A DNA stretch of 64,000 bases from Nocardia aurantia (GTDB taxonomy: Bacteria > Actinomycetota > Actinomycetes > Mycobacteriales > Mycobacteriaceae). The notes beneath the pieces are model-generated. The model was not told the DNA's origin. It was given only the letters and a program-made list of their open reading frames with translations, and did not search any database. Position 1 is the stretch's first letter; each line of letters starts with the position of its first letter. Made by a program: the position numbers and the translations under genes. The DNA lies in assembly GCF_009604425.1 (NCBI RefSeq), contig NZ_WEGI01000002.1, positions 310,001 through 374,000 of the forward strand, given 5' to 3'. Below, in pieces: positions 30,523 to 37,825 of the stretch.

Positions 30523-30535
30523 TGAACACCGTTCA
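30523..30535. promoter_or_regulatory. BioQ-type box at bioF promoter
   Basis: TGAACACCGTTCA, the TGAAC-N3-GTTCA form, 17 bases upstream of the bioF GTG and just upstream of its candidate -10 TATGCT. Predicted repressor site for bioF-bioD. Confidence 0.82.
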
Positions 30536-30618
30536 GGAGCAACCCGCACCCATCCCCGGCCGGATTCCGCTCATGAGTGACGCGCACCCTCGCCGCCCAC
30601 ACCGTCAACGCCGGCGTC

Positions 30619-30726
30619 ATGAAGGAGATCCGCAATGCAGCACTGTTCGTCTTCGTGATCGGCGCACTCGCGAGCCTCGCGATCGGCTACTTCCCCAGCA
30701 AAGCCGTCGAACGCGCATACCACTGA
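30619..30726 (+). CDS. Possible 35-aa single-helix membrane peptide
   Basis: ATG at 30619 gives a short basic start (MKEIRNAA), one hydrophobic helix (LFVFVIGALASLAIGYF) and a small polar tail. It lies in the 391-base stretch between bioF and the RloA-like gene, in the same direction as the latter. No clear ribosome site precedes it. The hydrophobic profile is the only support. The rest of that stretch shows only a possible promoter (TTGACG at 30864, TATGCT at 30884, 14-base spacing). Confidence 0.35.
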   Translation: MKEIRNAALFVFVIGALASLAIGYFPSKAVERAYH

Positions 30727-30928
30727 ACCACCTGCGCCACAACAACTTCCACGAAACTGTCCCGATCCGAATCCATACTTGCCGATGGACACCACCGTGG
30801 CGACACCGCCCACCGCGCCCGTTACATCGATCAGACACGCTTCGGGCGCTACATTTGCTGCATTTGACGGCTGATTCTGCAGGTATGCTGTTGAAAATAC
30901 ACTGTGGCTCGATATCAGGAGGTGGCAG

Positions 30929-32281
30929 ATGCTTCGTAGCTTCAGGGTCGGCAACCACCGCTCGTTCGCGGACGAGAACGAGCTGTTGTTGATACCCGCC
31001 GCCGACGATCGGCCTGCTGTTCCGGTTGTCGCGGTGTACGGAGCCAACGCGTCGGGGAAGTCCAACCTGCTGGGCGGGCTGCGATTCATGCAGCGCGCGG
31101 TCACTCAGTCGTTCTCGCAGTGGGAACCCTTCTCGGGCGTCCCCCGCGATCCGTACAGCTTCCGGACCAGCCACCTACTCACCGTCGAGTCGACCTATGT
31201 CGTCGAGTTCGTGGCCGACGGGATTCCGTGGACGTACGGATTCACGGTCGACAACGAGCGCGTGCTCGAAGAATGGCTTTTCAGCTATCCAGAGAAACGT
31301 AAGAGGGTGCTGTTCCAGCGGTCCGATGACCACTACAGTTCCGGTTCGGCCATGGCCGAGCATCGGGCCCAGCTCAAGGTCATGCAGGAACTCACCCGAC
31401 CGAATGCGCTGTTCTTGAGTGCCGTCGCCCAGGCCAGGCCGGATATTTTCCGGCCGGTCCACCAGTGGTTCCGCGAAACATTGATCTGGCCCGATGGGCG
31501 AGGTGCGTCGAGCGCTGCAATTGCCCGGCGCCTGCGCGGAGTGCTTCTCAACGGTTCGGCGGCCGAGCGAGCTCGTCTCATCGAATTGGCTCGACAAGCC
31601 GATTTCGGAATCGCCGCCATCGAGGCGCCTGTCGCTCCCGACGAACTGCTCGTTTCCACCCTACGTCCACCACGACCCGGCGCAACCCGGCCGAAGACAT
31701 CGGCACCACCGAACCCGGAAATGCATGCGCGAGTCGATGATTCGACGACAACGGCAGTTCCGCTTACGCGCGACCCGTACGGGGACACCGCCCGGGCACT
31801 ACCTCCCCTGGTATTCGTACACTATGGAAGCGAAGGGTTCGCGTTGCCACTCGAGCAGGAATCGGCGGGCACGGTCGCGTGGCTCGACATGTTGCCCGGA
31901 GTGCTGGACGCGCTCGATCGCGGGAAGGTTCTGGTCATCGATGAGATCGACACCAGCCTGCATCCGCTGCTCACCGCGTCGCTGATCGAACTGTTCCAAT
32001 CGACGGAGACCAATTCCCACGGCGCGCAACTGATTCTGACCACACATGACTCCTCTCTCCTCGGTACGGTCGTCCGGCCGGATGGATTGCTTCGCCGTGA
32101 TCAGGTGTGGTTCGTCGAGAAGGACGCGAATGGGGCGAGTTCGCTGTATCCACTGACCGATTACAAGCCGCGCAACGAGCACAACCTCGAACGCCGCTAT
32201 CTCGGCGGTAGTTTCGGCGCAATCCCACACGTCGACTTTCTCCGACTCGCAGAGGCTTTGCGGCATGCCGACCCGGCGTGA
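30929..32281 (+). CDS. rloA: AAA/ABC-type ATPase, RloA/AbiLi-like
   Basis: 450-aa SMC/ABC-like ATPase of the AAA_15/AAA_21 type. Walker A GANASGKS (38-45), a signature-like LEQESAGT (308-315), Walker B KVLVIDEIDTSLHP (333-346) and switch His in TTHDSS (371-376). Starts with LRSFRVGNHRSFADENEL, typical of the family. ATG at 30929 has AGGAGGTG. It overlaps the RloB-like gene by 17 bases. RloA-RloB pairs overlap with AbiL abortive-infection systems. Base composition is visibly less GC-rich than in the flanking bio genes. Confidence 0.87.
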   Translation: MLRSFRVGNHRSFADENELLLIPAADDRPAVPVVAVYGANASGKSNLLGGLRFMQRAVTQSFSQWEPFSGVPRDPYSFRTSHLLTVESTYVVEFVADGIPWTYGFTVDNERVLEEWLFSYPEKRKRVLFQRSDDHYSSGSAMAEHRAQLKVMQELTRPNALFLSAVAQARPDIFRPVHQWFRETLIWPDGRGASSAAIARRLRGVLLNGSAAERARLIELARQADFGIAAIEAPVAPDELLVSTLRPPRPGATRPKTSAPPNPEMHARVDDSTTTAVPLTRDPYGDTARALPPLVFVHYGSEGFALPLEQESAGTVAWLDMLPGVLDALDRGKVLVIDEIDTSLHPLLTASLIELFQSTETNSHGAQLILTTHDSSLLGTVVRPDGLLRRDQVWFVEKDANGASSLYPLTDYKPRNEHNLERRYLGGSFGAIPHVDFLRLAEALRHADPA

Positions 32282-32849
32282 GAACACACGGCGGCGGCGG
32301 GCGCCGTTCCGCGAACCGGCGACTTTGATTCTGGTCGTTTGCGGTGGTGAGGTCACCGAGCCTGCGTACTTCCACGGTCTCCGCAGAGAGTTGCGCAATC
32401 CGGCAATCAAGTCCACGGTGACGGTACGGGCCGAGGATCCCAAGCGCGTCGTCGCGTTCGCCGGCAGACAGCGTGGCGACTACGACCGGATCTGGTGTGT
32501 TCTCGACGTCGACCAGTTCGACTACTCCGAAGCGATCCGGATGGCACGCATGTCGGAAGTCGACCTGGCGGTGTCGAATCCGTGTTTCGAATACTGGCTG
32601 CTGCTCCACTTCGAGAATTGCGATGCCACCCTCGTAGATTTCAGGGACGCCGAGCGGCGGCTGAAAAAGCACCTTCCAGCGTACGACAAGTCGACACTTC
32701 GTTACTCGGACTACATCGGCAGGGTGGCGGACGCGGTGCGGCGCGCGAAGTCCCGGAGCGTGGACGAGGGCACTGAGCATCGCACGAATCCGTCGACGAG
32801 CGTGTGGAAGCTGGTGGAACTCATGCTTCCCGAATTCCCGGACCGGTAG
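32265..32849 (+). CDS. rloB: RloB-like protein, candidate effector of the RloA pair
   Basis: 194-aa RloB-family protein. The characteristic motifs are all present: ILVVCGGEVTEPAYF (acidic CGGxxTE, residues 22-36), CVLDVDQFD (DxDxF, 78-86) and SNPCFEYWLLLHFE (104-117). The acidic motifs suggest a metal-dependent, TOPRIM-like nuclease, which is an inference. The ATG lies inside the end of the ATPase gene (17-base overlap), so expression is coupled. Together a probable phage-defence module inserted between bioA and bioF. Confidence 0.87.
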   Translation: MPTRRENTRRRRAPFREPATLILVVCGGEVTEPAYFHGLRRELRNPAIKSTVTVRAEDPKRVVAFAGRQRGDYDRIWCVLDVDQFDYSEAIRMARMSEVDLAVSNPCFEYWLLLHFENCDATLVDFRDAERRLKKHLPAYDKSTLRYSDYIGRVADAVRRAKSRSVDEGTEHRTNPSTSVWKLVELMLPEFPDR

Positions 32850-32880
32850 CGGCCCAGCCGCCATGGTCGGCGGCGGACCG

Positions 32881-32906
32881 AGCTTTCAAGCTGAGCTTTC
32901 AAGCTG
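32881..32906. repeat. 13-bp tandem duplication at bioA 3' end
   Basis: AGCTTTCAAGCTG occurs twice without a gap. The second copy spans the bioA stop codon; the first lies just beyond it, between bioA and the RloB-like gene. Possibly a scar of the insertion event. Confidence 0.8.
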
Positions 32907-34167
32907 AGGCCGCCGCGATCACGCCGGCCGCGATTCGCGCCACGTCCTCGGCACCGGAGATGAACGGGGGCATTGTGTAGACGAGGTTGCGGAAGGGGCG
33001 CAGCCAGACGCCGGCGTCGACCGCGGCGTAAGTGGCCTTGCGCATGTCCACGGGGTGATCGAGTTCGACCACGCCGATCGCGCCACGTACCCGCACGTCA
33101 ACTACACCCGGAACATCTTGTGCCGCAGCAAGTCCCGCGCGCAGCCCGGCCTCGATACCCGCCACCTCGGCGGCCCAGTCGCGGCTCAGCAGCAGTTCGA
33201 CGGAGGCGACGGCGACCGCGCAGGCCAGCGGGTTGCCCATGAACGTCGGCCCGTGCATCAGCCCGCCGTGCGCGGCGCTGATCACCTCCGCGATCTCCGT
33301 GGTGCACAGCGCGGCGGCCAGCGTGAGATACCCGCCGGTGAGCGCCTTCCCGACACACATCACATCCGGTCGCACCCTGCCCTGTTCGGCGGCGAAAAAG
33401 GTTCCCGTGCGGCCGAATCCGGTCGCTATCTCGTCGAAGATCAGCAGCACACCGTGCTCGTCGCACAGCCGGCGCAGATCGGCGAGGTAGCGCGGGTGGT
33501 GGAAGCGCATCCCCCCGGCCCCCTGGACCACCGGTTCGACGATCACCGCCGCGGTCTCACCGGCGTGCGCGGCGAGCAGCCGATCCAACTCCTCGACGTA
33601 ACCGGGCAGGTAGTCGGCGGGTGGGACAGGGGCGAAAATCTGGTCGGCGAGCACGTCGGTCCACAGCGCGTGCATGCCACCCTCGGGATCGCAGACGCTC
33701 ATCGGGGTGAAGGTGTCGCCGTGGTAGCCGCCGCGCCAGGTGAGCAGCCGCCGTTTCTCGGGCAGGCCCCGCGCCCGCCAGTACTGGAGGCACATCTTGA
33801 CGGCCACCTCCACCGACACCGATCCGGAGTCGCAGAGGAAGACCTTGTCCAGCCCGTCGGGAGTCAGTTCCACCAGCAGTTGCGACAGCCGCACCGCGGG
33901 CTCATGGGTGAGGCCGCCGAACATGACGTGACTCATCCGCTGCGACTGGGCCACCAGCGCCGCGTCCAGCACCGGATGCCGGTAGCCGTGCACGGCGGCC
34001 CACCACGAACTCATTCCGTCGACGAGTTCGCGGCCGTCGGCGAGGGTGAGCCGGGTGCCGGACGCGGACGTCACGATCAGCGGTTCGGTGCTCGCGGGGA
34101 ATCCGCCGTAGGGATGCCAGACGTGGGCGGCGTCGAGGGCGGTGATGTCGTCGGAGGTCAGAGGCAC
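32899..34167 (-). CDS. bioA: Adenosylmethionine-8-amino-7-oxononanoate aminotransferase
   Basis: 422-aa class III PLP aminotransferase converting KAPA to DAPA with SAM as amino donor. Seen: [11 protein letters not shown], the [20 protein letters not shown] block, [18 protein letters not shown] and the PLP lysine in [16 protein letters not shown]. Start GTG at 34167 with GAAGGA upstream. A BioQ-type box lies 25 bases upstream. In M. tuberculosis bioA, bioF1 and bioD are adjacent; here a two-gene insertion on the opposite strand separates bioA from bioF. Confidence 0.95.
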   Translation of the reverse strand: MPLTSDDITALDAAHVWHPYGGFPASTEPLIVTSASGTRLTLADGRELVDGMSSWWAAVHGYRHPVLDAALVAQSQRMSHVMFGGLTHEPAVRLSQLLVELTPDGLDKVFLCDSGSVSVEVAVKMCLQYWRARGLPEKRRLLTWRGGYHGDTFTPMSVCDPEGGMHALWTDVLADQIFAPVPPADYLPGYVEELDRLLAAHAGETAAVIVEPVVQGAGGMRFHHPRYLADLRRLCDEHGVLLIFDEIATGFGRTGTFFAAEQGRVRPDVMCVGKALTGGYLTLAAALCTTEIAEVISAAHGGLMHGPTFMGNPLACAVAVASVELLLSRDWAAEVAGIEAGLRAGLAAAQDVPGVVDVRVRGAIGVVELDHPVDMRKATYAAVDAGVWLRPFRNLVYTMPPFISGAEDVARIAAGVIAAASA

Positions 34168-34191
34168 GGGCAGTCCTTCGCGCGGGCGGCT

Positions 34192-34204
34192 TGAACGGCG
34201 TTCA
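34192..34204. promoter_or_regulatory. BioQ-type box at bioA promoter
   Basis: TGAACGGCGTTCA, identical to the two boxes between bioB and bioQ, flanked by one further paired base on each side. It ends 25 bases from the bioA GTG. Confidence 0.85.
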
Positions 34205-34294
34205 AGTTACCAGGCGACCGAGCACGCCAGGAGGATGGGCGAGCCGCCACCCGACCGCGCCACAGACGCCGCGCGGCCGTGCCACGACTGCTAA

Positions 34295-34313
34295 TCTTTG
34301 ACGGAGTCAAAGA
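34295..34313. promoter_or_regulatory. Candidate operator of the MarR-GNAT gene
   Basis: Perfect inverted repeat TCTTTGAC-GGA-GTCAAAGA, 55 bases upstream of the MarR-GNAT ATG. TTTGAC/GTCAAA arms with a short spacer are a common form of MarR-family site upstream of actinobacterial MarR-GNAT genes. Confidence 0.65.
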
Positions 34314-34367
34314 ATTTCCACCACCGCGTCGCCATCGCGCGCCGCACACGAGCATCCGGGGTCCCGC

Positions 34368-35561
34368 ATGAGCACCGTGAGCATCGACCACGCCGGCGCC
34401 GATATCGCCGCCGACGACGTCGCGACCGTCCGCGAGTTCAACCGCCGCTACACCCGGCTCATCGGCGTGCTGCACGAACATCTGGTCGAGACCGACTACT
34501 CGCTCACCGAGGCCCGGGTCCTGTTCGAATTGGCGAACGCGGCGCCCGCGAATGCCGACACCGTCACCGGGGCCACGAGCGCCGGCGGGGCCGCAGCTAC
34601 CGGCCTTCCCGGCGACTCGACCACCGATACCGGCGACTCGACCACCGGCACCGCCGACACCACGACCACAGATCGCCCCGGACCCGCGACCACGAGCCGC
34701 AGGAAGGTCACGACCACCGACCGCACCGAATCCGCGACTGTGCGCGCCACCACGCCCCTCAGCGAGGTGACAACCCTGCGTCACGACCTCGGCCTGGATC
34801 CCGGCTACCTGAGCCGCATCCTGGCCCGCTTCGAGGATCTGGGCCTGGTCGCCCGGCAGCGTTCCGAACGCGACGGCCGCCGCCAGGCGGTCCGGCTCAC
34901 CGAGGCCGGCGCGGCCGCCTTCGCCGACCTCAACGAACGCTCCAGCCACGACGTGGCCACGCTGCTGGCCGGCCACTCCCCCGCCGACCGGGCCCGCCTG
35001 GTCGAGGCCATGCGGACCATCGAATCCATCCTCGACCGCCGCGGCGGCGCCGAACCGATCCTGCGGGCACCGCGCCCCGGCGACCACGGCTGGGTGATCG
35101 CGCGCAACGCCGCCCTGTACGCCGCCGAATACGGCTGGGACGACAGCTACGAGACCCTCGTCGCCCGGATCGTCGCCGAATACCTGGCCACCCGCGATCC
35201 GCGCCACGAGCGCGCCTGGATCGCCGAATACGACGGCGCGCCGGTGGGCGCGGTCTACTGCGTGCGCGAGAACGACACCACCGCCCGGCTGCGGCTGCTG
35301 CTGGTCGAGCCGTCGGCGCGCGGCCTCGGCGTCGGCTCGGCGCTGGTCGACGCCTGCCTGCGGTTCGCCGCCGACACCGGCTACCGCGAGGTCGTGCTCT
35401 GGACCAACGACGTGCTCGGCGCCGCACGCCGCATCTATCAGCGCGCCGGGTTCGAATTGACCGACTCGGAACCGCACCACAGTTTCGGCAAGGATCTGGT
35501 GGGGCAGACCTGGCGGCTCGAGCTCGAGCGGGCGAATTTCCGGCCGGTAACCGCTCGGTAG
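34368..35561 (+). CDS. MarR-GNAT fusion with low-complexity insert
   Basis: 397-aa fusion of an N-terminal MarR winged helix and a C-terminal GNAT acetyltransferase. MarR part: REFNRRYTRLIGVLHEHLVE, LTEARVLFELAN, then DPGYLSRILARFEDLGLVAR. GNAT part (about 238-397): the acetyl-CoA loop VEPSARGLGVGSALVDACL and WTNDVLGAARRIYQRAGFEL. Residues about 58-131, in the middle of the MarR domain, are a Thr/Ala/Asp/Gly-rich stretch absent from ordinary members. Start ATG at 34368. Confidence 0.87.
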   Translation: MSTVSIDHAGADIAADDVATVREFNRRYTRLIGVLHEHLVETDYSLTEARVLFELANAAPANADTVTGATSAGGAAATGLPGDSTTDTGDSTTGTADTTTTDRPGPATTSRRKVTTTDRTESATVRATTPLSEVTTLRHDLGLDPGYLSRILARFEDLGLVARQRSERDGRRQAVRLTEAGAAAFADLNERSSHDVATLLAGHSPADRARLVEAMRTIESILDRRGGAEPILRAPRPGDHGWVIARNAALYAAEYGWDDSYETLVARIVAEYLATRDPRHERAWIAEYDGAPVGAVYCVRENDTTARLRLLLVEPSARGLGVGSALVDACLRFAADTGYREVVLWTNDVLGAARRIYQRAGFELTDSEPHHSFGKDLVGQTWRLELERANFRPVTAR

Positions 35562-35707
35562 CGTTGTGATCGATGTCGCGTTTCCGCACCGAAACAGCCA
35601 CGACCTGCGATTTCGCTCCGGTACCGGTGATACGGCGAATCCGGCGATCACCCGCACTCCCGCCCCACCCGTCTCGCGGTCCCCGGGCGGGCGGTTAGGG
35701 TCGAAGT

Positions 35708-37825
35708 ATGGTCCTGCCCGAACCCCCCGGTGCCGTGACGCCGCTGGGCGTATGGCCCGGCGCCGCCTACCCGCTGGGCGCGACCTACGACGGAGCCGGC
35801 ACCAACTTCTCGGTGTTCTCCGAAGTGGCCGAGCGGGTGGAGCTGTGCCTGATCGACCCCCTCGGCGCCGAATCCCGGATATCCCTCGACGAGGTGGACG
35901 GCTACGTGTGGCACGCCTACGTGCCCACCATCGCCCCCGGCCAGCGCTACGGATTCCGGGTGTACGGGCCGTACGATCCGGATCACGGATTACGGTGCGA
36001 CCCGGCCAAACTCCTGCTCGACCCGTACGGCAAGGCGTTCACCGGCCGCATCGACAACCACTCCGCGCTCTACACCCACGGCGAGGATTCGCTGGCGCAC
36101 ACCATGACCGGCGTGGTGATCAACCCGTTCTTCGACTGGGGCCACGACCACCCGCCGAAACATCCCTACCCCGAGACGGTCATCTACGAGGCCCACGTGA
36201 AGGGCATGACGATGACCCATCCGGCGGTGCCCCCGGAACTGCGCGGCACCTACGCCGGTATCGCCCATCCGGCGATCGTCGATCATCTGAAGTCGCTGGG
36301 CGTCACCGCGATCGAGCTGATGCCGGTGCACACCTTCGTGCACGACCGGATGCTGGTGGATCAGGGCCTGCGGCAGTACTGGGGTTACAACAGCGTCGGA
36401 TACCTTGCCCCGCACCACGAGTACGCCGCCGACCAGCGCGCGGGCGCCGCGGTCACCGAATTCAAGGCGATGGTCCGCGCGCTGCACGCCGCGGGTATCG
36501 AGGTGATCCTCGACGTCGTCTACAACCACACCGGTGAGGGCGGCGACGGCGGCCCGACGCTGTCGCTGCGCGGCATCGACAACGCCGCGTACTACCGTCT
36601 GGCGGAAGCGGATCCGGCCCGATACGTCGACTACACCGGCACGGGCAACAGTCTCAACGTCCGGCACCCGCACACCCTGCAGCTGATCATGGACTCGCTG
36701 CGGTACTGGATCACCCAGATGCACGTCGACGGTTTCCGTTTCGATCTGGCCTCGACCCTGGCCCGCGAATTGCACGACGTGGACCGGCTTTCCGCCTTCT
36801 TCGACCTGGTCCAGCAGGATCCGGTGGTGAGCCAGGTGAAGCTCATCGCCGAGCCCTGGGACGTGGGCGAGGGCGGCTATCAGGTCGGCAACTTCCCGGT
36901 GCTGTGGACGGAGTGGAACGGCAAGTACCGCGACACAGTGCGCGACTACTGGCGCGGCGAACCGGCCACCCTGGGCGAGTTCGCCTATCGCCTCACCGGC
37001 TCCTCGGATCTCTACGAGGCGACCGGCCGCCGCCCCTGGGCCAGCATCAACTTCGTCACCGCGCACGACGGCTTCACGCTGCGGGACCTGGTGTCCTACA
37101 ACGAGAAACACAACGAGGACAACGGCGAGGACAACCGGGACGGTGAGAGCCATAACCGGTCCTGGAACTGCGGCGTGGAGGGCCCCACCGACGATCCGGC
37201 GGTGCTGGCGCTGCGAGACCGGCAGAGCCGCAACATGATCGCGACGCTGGCACTGTCACAGGGCACCCCGATGCTGCTGCACGGCGACGAGATGGGCCGC
37301 ACCCAGCACGGCAACAACAACACCTACTGCCAGGACTCCCCACTGTCCTGGATGGACTGGACACTGGCGCAGAAGAATTCGGATCTGGTCGAGTTCACCA
37401 GCGCGGCGCTCGCGCTGCGCGCCGAACATCCGGTCTTCCGCCGCCGCCGGTTCTTCGACGGCCGTCCCGCCGCCGGGCACCGGCAGCCCGGCGACATCGC
37501 CTGGCTGACGCCGGCCGGCACGGAGATGACCGACGCCGACTGGGATTCCGGTTTCGGCCGCTCCCTGGCGGTATTCCTCAACGGCGACGCGATCGCCGAA
37601 CCGGGGCCACGCGGGGAACACGTCGGCGACGACTCGTTCCTGTTGTGCTTCAATGCCCATGACGAGCCCATGGGCTTCACCCTGCCCGGGACCGCGTTCG
37701 GCCTGCAATGGTCGGTCGCACTGGACTGTTCGGCCGCCACCGGGCACGCCCCGGCGGACTACGCGGCCGCGGTCACGGTCGAGGTGCCCGCTCGCTGCCT
37801 GCTCGTTCTCCGCCGTACCGCATGA
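35708..37825 (+). CDS. treX: Glycogen debranching enzyme (isoamylase type)
   Basis: 705-aa GH13 enzyme cleaving alpha-1,6 branches of glycogen or maltodextrin. It has an N-terminal CBM48-like domain (YPLGATYDGAGTNFSVFSEV), catalytic barrel motifs DVVYNHTGEG, DGFRFDLASTLAR (nucleophile Asp), LIAEPWDVGEGGYQVG (acid Glu) and FVTAHDGFTLRDLVSYNEKH, and the TreX/GlgX mark NNTYCQDSPLSWMDW. Stop and treY start overlap by four bases. Feeds linear chains to TreY. Confidence 0.94.
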   Translation: MVLPEPPGAVTPLGVWPGAAYPLGATYDGAGTNFSVFSEVAERVELCLIDPLGAESRISLDEVDGYVWHAYVPTIAPGQRYGFRVYGPYDPDHGLRCDPAKLLLDPYGKAFTGRIDNHSALYTHGEDSLAHTMTGVVINPFFDWGHDHPPKHPYPETVIYEAHVKGMTMTHPAVPPELRGTYAGIAHPAIVDHLKSLGVTAIELMPVHTFVHDRMLVDQGLRQYWGYNSVGYLAPHHEYAADQRAGAAVTEFKAMVRALHAAGIEVILDVVYNHTGEGGDGGPTLSLRGIDNAAYYRLAEADPARYVDYTGTGNSLNVRHPHTLQLIMDSLRYWITQMHVDGFRFDLASTLARELHDVDRLSAFFDLVQQDPVVSQVKLIAEPWDVGEGGYQVGNFPVLWTEWNGKYRDTVRDYWRGEPATLGEFAYRLTGSSDLYEATGRRPWASINFVTAHDGFTLRDLVSYNEKHNEDNGEDNRDGESHNRSWNCGVEGPTDDPAVLALRDRQSRNMIATLALSQGTPMLLHGDEMGRTQHGNNNTYCQDSPLSWMDWTLAQKNSDLVEFTSAALALRAEHPVFRRRRFFDGRPAAGHRQPGDIAWLTPAGTEMTDADWDSGFGRSLAVFLNGDAIAEPGPRGEHVGDDSFLLCFNAHDEPMGFTLPGTAFGLQWSVALDCSAATGHAPADYAAAVTVEVPARCLLVLRRTA

